NCBI GenBank assembly: GCA_024698345.1
Contig: JAILRH010000213.1
Span: forward strand, 1-32,092
DNA length: 32,092 bases
Reading direction: 5' to 3'
DNA from: Lachnospiraceae bacterium
GTDB lineage: Bacteria; Bacillota; Clostridia; Lachnospirales; Lachnospiraceae
The notes below the pieces were generated by a model. It saw nothing but the letters and a program-made list of their open reading frames with translations. It was not told the DNA's origin and ran no database searches. Both the position numbers and the translations under genes were made by a program. Positions 24,601 to 32,092 of the stretch are shown here, one piece after another (position 1 is the stretch's first letter; every line of letters begins with the position of its first letter).

Positions 24601-27091
24601 TCTTGATGATACAAAATGGACATTTATCAGTCCTATCAGAAATTATGATCTGTTCTATTTGCCTGCAGATACTCCATATACCTATTATTATATTTATCAA
24701 ACCGGAAGTAGTAATATAGTTGGCGAATGGCCGGGTAGACGACTTACAATGGTTGAATATGATGGTACAACATATTATGTTGGTATTATTCCATCAGGAC
24801 TCACTGATCCAAAGGTTATTTTTAACGATTATAATGGTACCCAGAGTGCGGAATTATCATTTACAAGTGGAAAATCATATTATTACTCCGGCTCTGCTCT
24901 TAATGAGTTTACTCTTCCAAAGAGAACTACCATAGAATACGAGAGCGTTAATCTGAATGAATGGTCTACACAGGCAAACAGTATATTATTCGAAGAAGAT
25001 GCAGATCCAAATCATAGAGCACAAGTTGTCTGGACCAATGCTGATCCGGATAATGAACTTAGCAAACATACTCTGACCATGACATCAACTCACGTTGGAA
25101 AGGATAGCTTTGAAATTGTGCTTCACAACGAAGATGGAACACAAAAAATTATTCAGGTGATAGCGTACAACTATCAGATAAATGACCAAATATATGTTCC
25201 TGATTATGGACTGAGACTTAATATGTCTTCCGGTGTAAACGGATTATTTGGTACTTCAGGTGACGGCTATGACTATGAGAACAATATAAGCGTAAATAAT
25301 CAGACTATATTAGACAGTGTGGAAGATGCAGATACAGAAAACTTTTTTGGATTTTCAAATGATGCAACAGGTACAAAATACAAAAACAGTATGTATTATA
25401 ATGTTTCACCTGGAGAGTTTGAATTATCAAAACAGTTTAATCAGGCATTGGTGTCAATTGATGGCAGTGGAAATATTATATATACCCCGCAGAAGTTTAT
25501 GTCGGATGTAGATAGTTTTTCATACGGCGTTCAAGTATCAAGAAGTGATTTGGATAATTCGGATGAAAAAGATGCTACAAATTCCACACCTGTAATGACA
25601 GCCAACGTAAAAGTTATTCCGGCTAACATAATATATTATGAAGATAATTTTTCAAATAGTGGAACAGTCTTAGCGGACGGTGATAATGGTATTATATACA
25701 GCACGAATAGGACGAGTGGAGAGGACGCTCAAAATTATCAGTCGGGAGATAATCTGGAACAGTTTGGACATGATTCTTCATATGAAAGAACCGGAGAATT
25801 TAGTCAGGGAATAAGTCACGTTCTCAACAATGGGGACACTGCTATATTCGCATTTAAAGGAACAGGATTTGATATAAATAGCAGAACTAATTATGCAACA
25901 GGAATTCTTCAGGCAACAGTTTATGACAGAGAAAAAGTCATAATCGAAGATGGCAAAGTTAAAGCTAAGCCAGGCATGGGATTCTCTTGTATTGAAAAAA
26001 CAATTCTTGTTAATACGTATTATCAGAACGGAGATTTGTATCAAGTACCTGTAATAAGTTTTAGAAGCGATTCCTTAGAAGCAAAAGAGTATGTAGTAAA
26101 ACTTTCGGCCGGAGGAGATAACAAAATCATCTACATAGACGGAATAAGAATATATAACCCGATAACAGATTATAATGCTGACGTAGAAGAAGCATACTCC
26201 CTTATAGGAGAAAATGATGCTATTAAGGATGAAGTGAAATCCTTAATACTTGGAAATGCTGAGTACGGAACAAATTATACAGAAATAGCAGGAGATGAAT
26301 CTGAAATAATTGCAAGGCTTGGCAATCCAAAAGTATCCATTATTGATTATTCAACGAATTCTCTCACAGTAGGAAAAACTGTTGTTGAGGCGTTTACTTC
26401 TTATTCGGAATCTGGTGGAACACCGTCAACCATAAGCGATTTGATTACATATGCACAAGCAGGACCTAATCATGAATTGTATTTGTCAAATGATTATGGG
26501 ATTGCATTTGTTGCCTCGAGTCTTTCAGATACCAATAGCACACTTCAGATAGGTGCAAAAAAAGTGACAGCAGAAGGCAGCGTCACTTTGAAATATCTCA
26601 AATCTGACAACTCATGGGGAGATGTTGCAACTATCAATTCATCATCGGAAAATTATTATAAACTGGATGATTTTCTTTCAGAAATGCCTGTAGATATTTC
26701 TGGACATCCTAAGGTTGTTTTGAGAGTGGTAAGCACTAATAATGCATTATTATCTATGACTTACCTGAAATATAATAATTTCAGTATAAAAGTATTAGAG
26801 GAAGGTATAAATACCGAGGTAGACGAAGCCAAAATAGAGCTTACCGGAGAAAATATGGGTGGTAGCTTTAACAGAAGAACTCAGCAATATGAAGCGGGTG
26901 TCACGGCTTCTATCACTTTAACAACAACAGAAGATTGTTATGATGTTAAACTGAAGGTTAAAGGTAGTGAAGTCAGTGCAATTAAGAGATGCGAAGAAAA
27001 TGACGGAACATACACATGGACTCTGAGTTTCAAAACACAAGAGGTGTGGAATATGTCAGATATTGAAGTATACACTTATACAATAAAATGA
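21644..27091 (+). CDS. Secreted fibro-slime domain protein with starch-binding-like modules
   Basis: This 1815-residue protein begins with a clear signal peptide (1-30, cleavage after INAA). A fibro-slime domain spans about residues 175-540, with RGDDDIWVYIDGRLVLDLGG near 430-450 as its signature. A Cna-B-like beta domain follows (712-842, starting with SITKQYDGS). Two regions resembling starch-binding CBM26 modules (894-982 and 999-1089) have the WPG motifs NWPGTKM and EWPGRRL. Further beta domains follow, with a carbohydrate-binding-like region around 1325-1505 (GDTAIFAFKGTGFD). There is no LPXTG motif, membrane helix or other sorting signal at the C-terminus, so anchoring is unclear. GAGGAG stands six bases before the ATG. 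A role in adhesion to polysaccharide is inference. Confidence 0.85.
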   Translation: MKTIKRLLVVFLSVALTVVTVPFQVQINAADMFTFTFKDATPNHWLKGSADGVTALYEISSGGQTYPMTMMSNGRYWCADIPENLGAFTVNRKSEDGTSVWNSWNLNTSARGGMTVYAATGSGSGTWIEQSTPVDPVDTDYSIYGTMDTEIASHPSNNINIPQIVDTNDGDNDLIVVPAIYYNYVNEAAAGIYSDTCNWWKQFLAFDHAITKKYYGENKLRYPLYTQAADSFDTYGGISTNRKLEEMFTEDEPYDSTITDAETLFYVNHNLSAGLAQLYSPVQGLVADFLSTDRKLLSSEKSNNRNVIMPFFDDNFLGTTGDEVIKEGYWATRYGSINEPLSFPFRKQGDLYIFDSNSGIDNIRVLGDGTVTYSSAASARVSDATNDDTGFFPFNDSSNSGNSKTLKYGFGTRMDIPFTVPQTGDEIKFNFRGDDDIWVYIDGRLVLDLGGAHGNAEGEINFTTDNVYAKDAYVMDYSADKIQSASDNKVLSDLFDDELYFTDPYEEHTMTLFYMERGLYDSNLMISFNFDAKNLVQASGFNVDNHITASNVDSALRGMTKYVAEQDTFEYKILNTDNNSDEAHQILPNGVTDTSRNGSGNVANKEVLVLGQDEETINRNSIRNNKISVAQKQYDKYNTLFEIEDGDGNTIVSSSPPNYTQTDENGTWLKADDDSYRGKPGSQTVLVQNATVSDDISQSITTNVAFYNDIKVSGFSITKQYDGSQETEFTFEVGYTKLFGAVVSGSSMLTGSLNNVRYTVGGETRTVTNNCITIRAGQTAVFEGIPVDTIVTVRELYAGASFTSVTVSNSSNNAENLTFTDNTKKSATIGTSQNTPAFLYVNTRIVGDRWVYYTEVGKETSLPIPDEYQDKVTTSIPVEVELEDEEVTSYAITDNTVFFNPPDGWDTSKIYCYQWNDSVRPLGNWPGTKMNYDSQSGYYYIELGGTETQTNLIFNNGSGTNIPQTGNLTYQLGYPLKLYDASNGGTLDDTKWTFISPIRNYDLFYLPADTPYTYYYIYQTGSSNIVGEWPGRRLTMVEYDGTTYYVGIIPSGLTDPKVIFNDYNGTQSAELSFTSGKSYYYSGSALNEFTLPKRTTIEYESVNLNEWSTQANSILFEEDADPNHRAQVVWTNADPDNELSKHTLTMTSTHVGKDSFEIVLHNEDGTQKIIQVIAYNYQINDQIYVPDYGLRLNMSSGVNGLFGTSGDGYDYENNISVNNQTILDSVEDADTENFFGFSNDATGTKYKNSMYYNVSPGEFELSKQFNQALVSIDGSGNIIYTPQKFMSDVDSFSYGVQVSRSDLDNSDEKDATNSTPVMTANVKVIPANIIYYEDNFSNSGTVLADGDNGIIYSTNRTSGEDAQNYQSGDNLEQFGHDSSYERTGEFSQGISHVLNNGDTAIFAFKGTGFDINSRTNYATGILQATVYDREKVIIEDGKVKAKPGMGFSCIEKTILVNTYYQNGDLYQVPVISFRSDSLEAKEYVVKLSAGGDNKIIYIDGIRIYNPITDYNADVEEAYSLIGENDAIKDEVKSLILGNAEYGTNYTEIAGDESEIIARLGNPKVSIIDYSTNSLTVGKTVVEAFTSYSESGGTPSTISDLITYAQAGPNHELYLSNDYGIAFVASSLSDTNSTLQIGAKKVTAEGSVTLKYLKSDNSWGDVATINSSSENYYKLDDFLSEMPVDISGHPKVVLRVVSTNNALLSMTYLKYNNFSIKVLEEGINTEVDEAKIELTGENMGGSFNRRTQQYEAGVTASITLTTTEDCYDVKLKVKGSEVSAIKRCEENDGTYTWTLSFKTQEVWNMSDIEVYTYTIK

Positions 27092-27108
27092 TAATAATGG
27101 AGAACTAC

Positions 27109-28674
27109 ATGAAAAAGATTTTTTACAGACTAGGTTCACTTTGTATGATTGCATGTTTGGCATTGCCAATATGCAATCATACAACCGGTACTGAAATATT
27201 ATGTTTGGCAGCTGATAATATTCAGACCGGATATTGTGGTGAGAATGCCAGATGGCAGTACAATACTCAAACCAAATCACTAACAATTTCAGGAACAGGA
27301 AAAATAAGTGATAATTACAAATTTAACAGAGAAATCAAATATTTAACTTTGGAGGAAGGCATTACGGAGATTGGGGATAGTGTATTTTACAATACATCAA
27401 TAGAGAATGCGTCTTTTCCAAATTCGTTGACTAAAATAGGATATGCATCATTTTGGGGATGTGAGAATCTAAAAAGTATTTCTTTGCCTGTATCACTTTC
27501 GTATATTGGTGAAGTAGCCTTTGAAAAATGTACGTCATTAACGGAAATAAATGTTGATAATGATAATTCTGTGTTTATGTCTGTTGATGGGATATTGTAT
27601 TCAAAGGATGGAAAAAGCTTGATTCTCTACCCGGCCTCAAAAGAGGGAGAATCCTTTGAAATTCCTTCAAATACCGAAACGTTAGGTGAATATGCATTTG
27701 ATTTTAATAATAAACTTCGAAAAATAATAATTCCTAATTCCTTAAAAGATCTAGGGAGTGATACACCTTTTTTGGAAGTATGTCATATAGAAGATTTGGA
27801 TGTGACTTCAGATAATCAGTATTATAAATCTATCGATGGCATTCTCTATAACAAAGATATGACTACATTGATCAAGTATGGTCCCGGACGCACACAGGAT
27901 AAGTTTCTTGTGCCTTATGGAGTAGAACATATTGAAAAAATGGCATTTAAAGACTCTTCATTTTTAAAAGAACTATTTGTAAGTGAAAGAGTTGCAGACA
28001 TAGGAAGAATGGCACTGTATGGATGTATTGCTCTTGAAAAACTGACAGTTGAAAATCCTGCATGTGATATTGATTATTCTATTGATACAAACAATTTAAA
28101 TGGAAAGCTTACAATAGTAGCATATGAAGATTCTCTTGCATACAAATATGTAAAAGATAAAAATATTAGCTGTGAGCTACTTCCAAAAAAGGAAGATGCT
28201 ATTGAACAGAAAGAAACGACAGTTACTAGTGAAGAATCCGGTCAGAATAGTACAAATGACAATCAGAATTCCGGTAATACAGCGACAACAAATACAAATG
28301 AAAAATCAACACAGCCGGATACTACCAAAACATCAAATACTGTAACTAAAACCAAAAACACTGAAACTAAAACAGAAAGTAATATTTTTCTTAAAAAAGC
28401 TAAGATAAAAAAAACACAATACTCTAAAAAGAAGCTTGTAATAGTAATAAAGAAGGTAAAGAATGCTTCCGGGTACGAAGTCGAGGTGGCAAAGGATAAA
28501 AACTTCAAAAAAATAATTTATAAGAGAAACTTCAAAAAAATAAATGCAACAATAGTATCTGCAAAGATAAAGAAAAAGAGTGTTTATTATATCAGAGTGA
28601 GAGCTTTCAAGAAAATAAAACAGAAATATTATTTTGGAAAATGGTCAGCAAAAAAGTCAGTGAAACACTATTGA
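27109..28674 (+). CDS. Secreted BspA-type leucine-rich repeat protein with basic C-terminal Fn3-like domain
   Basis: This 521-residue protein has a signal peptide (1-36) and a short domain with ARWQYNTQTKSLTISGTG, common at the start of such proteins. LRR_5 (BspA) repeats run from about 65 to 350, with recurring phrases such as SFPNSLTKIGYASFWGCENL. A T/N/K-rich linker (360-430) leads to a very basic terminal domain with fibronectin-III features (SGYEVEVAKDKNFKK, VYYIRVRAFKK, FGKWSAKK). The ATG at 27109 is chosen because GGAG is six bases upstream; an ATG at 27088 overlapping the previous stop is possible. It is 17 bases behind the fibro-slime gene and presumably co-transcribed. The basic end may bind the cell wall or anionic polymers (inference). 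Confidence 0.85.
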   Translation: MKKIFYRLGSLCMIACLALPICNHTTGTEILCLAADNIQTGYCGENARWQYNTQTKSLTISGTGKISDNYKFNREIKYLTLEEGITEIGDSVFYNTSIENASFPNSLTKIGYASFWGCENLKSISLPVSLSYIGEVAFEKCTSLTEINVDNDNSVFMSVDGILYSKDGKSLILYPASKEGESFEIPSNTETLGEYAFDFNNKLRKIIIPNSLKDLGSDTPFLEVCHIEDLDVTSDNQYYKSIDGILYNKDMTTLIKYGPGRTQDKFLVPYGVEHIEKMAFKDSSFLKELFVSERVADIGRMALYGCIALEKLTVENPACDIDYSIDTNNLNGKLTIVAYEDSLAYKYVKDKNISCELLPKKEDAIEQKETTVTSEESGQNSTNDNQNSGNTATTNTNEKSTQPDTTKTSNTVTKTKNTETKTESNIFLKKAKIKKTQYSKKKLVIVIKKVKNASGYEVEVAKDKNFKKIIYKRNFKKINATIVSAKIKKKSVYYIRVRAFKKIKQKYYFGKWSAKKSVKHY

Positions 28675-28744
28675 TACCAATGAAACAAAGTTAATACACG
28701 TCCTAGTAATTTGATTCGATTTATATTATACTATATAGGATTGA

Positions 28745-28861
28745 TTTGGTGGATATTGGATTGGCACCAAACTGATTAAAACAGACATAGCTTTCAATAT
28801 GGTTAGATTTTGTGAGAATTATGTCTTAGACGAGGAAAGGCTCTTTTTTAAAAGAGAAAGG
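28745..28861 (+). promoter_or_regulatory. glmM upstream region with two small hairpins
   Basis: TTTGGTG (28745-28751) pairs with CACCAAA (28765-28771) but no T-run follows, so it is not a convincing terminator. CTCTTT (28841-28846) pairs with AAAGAG (28851-28856) and its right arm touches the glmM SD (GAAAGG, 28856-28861). TTGATT and TATATA near 28711-28737 could be promoter boxes, but the spacing is poor. The rest of the 195-base gap shows nothing. Confidence 0.3.
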
Positions 28862-28869
28862 TAATTAAG

Positions 28870-30219
28870 ATGGGAAAATATTTTGGAACTGACGGTTTCA
28901 GAGGAGAAGCTAACGTCAACCTTACAGCTATGCATGCTTTCAAGGTAGGAAGATTTTTAGGCTGGTATTATGGAAGATATCACAAGTGTTCTGTTGCAAT
29001 CGGAAAGGATACAAGACGAAGCAGTTATATGTTTGAGGATGCTTTATCAGCAGGTCTTACAGCTTCCGGAGCAGATGTATATCTTTTGCATGTTACTACA
29101 ACACCTAGTGTTTCATATGTAGTAAGAACAGAGGATTTTGATTGCGGTATTATGATTTCTGCGAGTCACAATCCATTTTATGATAACGGAATCAAACTTA
29201 TCAACGGCGATGGCGAAAAGATGGAGCAGGAAGTTATAGATAAGGTTGAAGAATATATTGATGGAGATATTGACAGTATCCCATATGCTACAACAGATAA
29301 GATTGGAAGAACAATTGACTACTTTGCAGGAAGAAACAGATATATGGGTTATCTTATGACTCTTGCAACAACTTCCTTTAGAAATGTAAAGGTTGGTCTT
29401 GACTGCTCAAATGGTAGTGCATGGTCTATTGCAAAGAGTGTATTTGATGCACTTGGAGCAGAGACATATGTTATCAACAACGAACCTGACGGAACAAATA
29501 TCAATATGAACTGCGGTTCAACTCACATTGAAGTTCTTCAGAAGTTTGTTAAGGAAAAGAAACTTGATATCGGTTTTGCATATGATGGTGATGCTGACAG
29601 ATGTCTTTGTATTGATGACAAGGGACAGATTGTTGACGGAGATTTGATTCTCTACATTTGCGGTGTATATCTCCAAAAGCACGGAGAACTTGCAAATGAC
29701 ACAGTTGTTACAACTATTATGTCTAACCTTGGACTTTATAAGGCATTCGATGCTGTTGGAATCAAATATGAGAAGACAGATGTAGGTGATAAGTTTGTCT
29801 ACGAATGCATGAACAAGAACGGATACAGACTTGGTGGTGAGCAGTCTGGTCATATTATTTTCAGTAAATATGCCACAACAGGTGACGGAATCCTTACATC
29901 TATCAAACTTATGGAAGTTATGCTTGAAAGTAAAAAGAAGATGTCAGATCTTGCAAGTCCTGTTACTATTTATCCACAGTGTCTTAAGAATATCAGAGTT
30001 GACAGCAAGCCTGAAACAAGAGCTGATGAGGATGTTCAGGCAGCAGTTAAGGCTGTTGAAGAGAAACTCGGCAACAATGGTCGTGTTATCTTAAGAGAGA
30101 GTGGTACTGAACCTGTTATGAGAGTAATGGTTGAGGCTACAACAGACGAACTTGCTGAGAAGTGTGTAGACAGTATTATCGATGTTATCAAGAAAAAAGG
30201 ACATGCGGTAAATGCGTAA
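28870..30219 (+). CDS. glmM: Phosphoglucosamine mutase GlmM
   Basis: This 449-residue enzyme converts glucosamine-6-phosphate to glucosamine-1-phosphate for UDP-GlcNAc and cell-wall synthesis. The phosphoserine is S99 in MISASHNP, the metal loop is DGDADR (D239, D241, D243), the sugar-binding motif is GGEQSGHIIF and the phosphate-binding loop is RESGTEPVMRVM. The start YFGTDGFRGE is typical. GAAAGG lies eight bases before the ATG. The VanZ-like gene overlaps its end by eight bases. Confidence 0.97.
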   Translation: MGKYFGTDGFRGEANVNLTAMHAFKVGRFLGWYYGRYHKCSVAIGKDTRRSSYMFEDALSAGLTASGADVYLLHVTTTPSVSYVVRTEDFDCGIMISASHNPFYDNGIKLINGDGEKMEQEVIDKVEEYIDGDIDSIPYATTDKIGRTIDYFAGRNRYMGYLMTLATTSFRNVKVGLDCSNGSAWSIAKSVFDALGAETYVINNEPDGTNINMNCGSTHIEVLQKFVKEKKLDIGFAYDGDADRCLCIDDKGQIVDGDLILYICGVYLQKHGELANDTVVTTIMSNLGLYKAFDAVGIKYEKTDVGDKFVYECMNKNGYRLGGEQSGHIIFSKYATTGDGILTSIKLMEVMLESKKKMSDLASPVTIYPQCLKNIRVDSKPETRADEDVQAAVKAVEEKLGNNGRVILRESGTEPVMRVMVEATTDELAEKCVDSIIDVIKKKGHAVNA

Positions 30220-30733
30220 ATATATCATAATTGCTGCAAGGGGGATACTCATTGCAGCAATTATTTTTTGGATGATGACAATATTCGGTTTCTCAGCGCA
30301 GGATGCGGAAGCATCGCAGTCTACAAGCGACATAATAACAGGAAAGATTATAGAGACATTTGTTGACAATTATGACGACATGTCAGCGGCAAGTCAGCGG
30401 GAATTGTGGGACAAAATAAGTTTTGTGGTGAGAAAAGTAGGGCACTTTGGAGAATACGGAATATTGGGTGGACTTATTTTCCTTTTAATGATTACATTTG
30501 AAAAAGTGAGAAAGAACTATAAGTGGCTTATTTTAGAGTTGGTTGTCTGTGCTGCTTATGCCTCTACGGATGAGTTTCATCAGGGATTTGTGGCAGGAAG
30601 AAGTCCAATGATAAGAGATGTATTTATTGATACAGCAGGGGCTTTTACAGCAGTGGTTATTTCACTGTGCATCTGGCATTTCATACTGAAAAGATTTGTG
30701 ATGCCGGAGAAGATGAAAGAAGCAAATAATTGA
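30212..30733 (+). CDS. VanZ-like membrane protein
   Basis: This 173-residue protein matches the VanZ-like family, with RKVGHFGEYGILGG and the conserved DEFHQGFVAGRSPMIRDVFIDTAGA motif split over two helix ends. Four membrane segments are likely (about 8-26, 80-96, 108-124 and 142-160). VanZ confers low-level teicoplanin resistance in enterococci, but most chromosomal members have no assigned role. It overlaps glmM by eight bases, so the two are translated from one mRNA. Confidence 0.9.
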   Translation: MRKYIIIAARGILIAAIIFWMMTIFGFSAQDAEASQSTSDIITGKIIETFVDNYDDMSAASQRELWDKISFVVRKVGHFGEYGILGGLIFLLMITFEKVRKNYKWLILELVVCAAYASTDEFHQGFVAGRSPMIRDVFIDTAGAFTAVVISLCIWHFILKRFVMPEKMKEANN

Positions 30734-30760
30734 ATTTCAGATTATTGAATGAGAACAGCA

Positions 30761-30954
30761 GCTGACAATTAAATTGATGGTTGTCGAATTATAAGAAGAA
30801 TAGCTGACGATTAAATTGATAGTTGTCGAATTATAAGAAGAATAGCTGACGATTAAATTGATAGTTGTTGAATTATAACAGCAGCTGACAATTAAATTGA
30901 TAGTTGTTGAATTATAAGAAGAATAGCTGACGATTAATTGATGGTTGTCGAATG
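30761..30954 (+). repeat. Five-unit 42-bp minisatellite with dyads
   Basis: Units begin with GCTGAC at 30761, 30803, 30845, 30884 and 30926, at periods of 42, 42, 39 and 42; the last is partial. In each, GACAA or GACGA is followed 12 bases later (11 in the last unit) by TTGTC or TTGTT. All five dyads pair on the plus strand if G-U pairs are allowed. Together with the repeat after it, this fills the 437-base gap between the VanZ-like gene and hisC. Confidence 0.93.
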
Positions 30955-31036
30955 AAAAAAGCATTTAAAAAGTAACTTGTTGATTTTCATATGATAATAT
31001 CAGTTTGTTGCATGAATGATAAAAAGTTGTTAAAGT

Positions 31037-31120
31037 ATAACAGAAGTGAAAAATGAATAATTAATATTTGCTACAGAATAACAGAAGTAAAAAAAAGTAT
31101 AATTAATAATTGATGCAGTA
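31037..31120 (+). repeat. Approximate 41-bp direct repeat upstream of hisC
   Basis: ATAACAGAAGT occurs at 31037-31047 and 31078-31088 and the following AT-rich bases are similar (with TAATTAAT and a terminal CAG). A partial third copy may start near 31117. Nothing else is seen between the 42-bp array and hisC. Confidence 0.6.
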
Positions 31121-31170
31121 AAATAGTAGCGATGAAAGATAAAAACAGATAGAAAGAATGAGGCATAATT

Positions 31171-32092
31171 ATGAGAGAATGGAGAAAGTATATTAGAAAG
31201 GTTACACCATATACACCGGGTGAACAGCCAAACAAACCTAATATGGTAAAGCTTAACACTAATGAGTGCCCTTATCCACCATCACCAAATGTGGATGAGA
31301 TTATGAAGAGTTTCAATACAGATTTATTGAGATTATATCCATCACCGGATGTAGGACCTCTTGTAAAGGCAATTGCGGCTTACCATAATGTTGATGAGAA
31401 ACAGGTATTTGTTGGAGTTGGTTCTGATGATGTAATAGGTATGGCATTTCTTACATTTTTCAATTCCAAAAAGCCTATATTATTCCCGGATATTACATAT
31501 TCTTTCTATGATGTCTGGGCAGATTTGTTCAGAATACCATATAAGACAATTCCGGTAGATGATAATTTTGAAATCAATCCAAAAGATTATAATAGAGAAA
31601 ACGGTGGTGTTATCATTGCTAATCCAAATGCCCCTACGGCTATTGAGATGCCCCTTGCAGCTATAGAAGAATTGATAGAAGCCAATCAGGATTCCATTGT
31701 AATCGTTGATGAGGCGTATGTTGATTTTGGTACAGTGTCTGCACTTGAACTTCTTGATAAATATGAGAACCTCTTAATTACAAGAACTTTCTCAAAGTCA
31801 AGAGCTATGGCAGGAGCCAGAATTGGATTTGCAATAGGAAGTGAAGAACTTATAAGTGCAATGCAGAGCGTTAAGTTTGCCTATAATTCATACACCATGA
31901 ATCAACCGGCTATTCTTGCGGGAGTTGAGGCAATCAATGATGATACATATTTCAGAGAAATAAGGGATAAGATTGTTGCAACAAGAGAGCGTGCAAAGTT
32001 AAGACTTGCTGAACTTGGATTTGAGGGAACCAATTCAATGACAAACTTCCTGTTCGTTACACATAAGGAAGTTGAAGCAAAGGATATCTTTG
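31171..32092 (+). CDS. hisC: Histidinol-phosphate aminotransferase HisC, partial
   Basis: The 307 codons in the window encode the larger part of a fold-type I PLP aminotransferase that converts imidazole-acetol phosphate and glutamate to histidinol phosphate in histidine synthesis. Signatures are KLNTNECPYPPSP near the start, the IANPNAPT motif, VIVDEAYVDFG, and the PLP lysine K209 in TFSKSRAMAGARIGFAIG. GAGG stands seven bases before the ATG. The 3' end runs off the window. The gene could serve another aminotransferase role, but the motif order fits HisC well. No other his gene is in the window. Confidence 0.92.
   Translation, partial: MREWRKYIRKVTPYTPGEQPNKPNMVKLNTNECPYPPSPNVDEIMKSFNTDLLRLYPSPDVGPLVKAIAAYHNVDEKQVFVGVGSDDVIGMAFLTFFNSKKPILFPDITYSFYDVWADLFRIPYKTIPVDDNFEINPKDYNRENGGVIIANPNAPTAIEMPLAAIEELIEANQDSIVIVDEAYVDFGTVSALELLDKYENLLITRTFSKSRAMAGARIGFAIGSEELISAMQSVKFAYNSYTMNQPAILAGVEAINDDTYFREIRDKIVATRERAKLRLAELGFEGTNSMTNFLFVTHKEVEAKDIF

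Noticed and set aside
30737..30964. Minus-strand open frame over the 42-bp array
   Set aside because: Arises from repeats of length multiple of three; no ribosome site.

Overview
The window looks like part of a low-GC Firmicutes chromosome, most likely Clostridia and probably Lachnospiraceae. The reasons are AT-rich DNA, strong Shine-Dalgarno sites, the block mtaB / HPr-like / ireB-ruvX-DUF1292 / RNase J / short MltG-like / trmR-trhP, a SigK-type sporulation sigma factor, dprA-topA, and large secreted proteins with fibro-slime, starch-binding-like and BspA-type leucine-rich repeat domains. The species call is inference. No rRNA, tRNA, insertion sequence, phage gene or CRISPR array was seen.

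Layout. 1-4500: a 1469-residue secreted multidomain protein closed by a strong bidirectional terminator. 4540-4770 (minus strand): an HPr-like protein without the catalytic histidine. 4906-14558: housekeeping genes mtaB, ireB, ruvX, DUF1292, rnj, mltG-like, trmR and trhP, then a two-component system with a membrane protein of unknown function. Part of this order matches the Bacillus subtilis yrzL-yrrK-yrzB-yrrL-yrrM-yrrN/O cluster. 14601-15309: a sigK gene whose ribosome site lies in a long hairpin and whose 3' end carries a 23-bp tandem duplication that changes the reading frame. 15471-21329: yifB/comM, dprA and topA, the first two separated by a foldback element and a 54-bp minisatellite. 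21408-21537: a candidate small RNA with its own promoter and terminator. 21644-28674: two secreted proteins in one operon. 28870-30733: glmM and a VanZ-like gene. 30761-31120: another dyad-bearing minisatellite and a second repeat. 31171 to the window end: hisC, cut by the edge.

How the genes fit together. trmR and trhP act on the wobble uridine of tRNA and mtaB on position 37, so the first block is rich in tRNA modification. rnj, ruvX and ireB add RNA turnover, nucleic-acid processing and a substrate of a Ser/Thr kinase. dprA, yifB/comM and topA are DNA-handling genes. glmM supplies a cell-wall precursor. The fibro-slime and LRR proteins are probably exported together and may bind polysaccharide.

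The most unusual features are non-coding or small mutations: the sigK frameshifting duplication and SD-masking hairpin, the 119-bp foldback, the two tandem arrays of dyad units (54 bp and 42 bp), the octanucleotide tract that replaces the ribosome-binding region of trhP, the candidate 94-nt RNA after topA, and several leaders with alternative hairpins.
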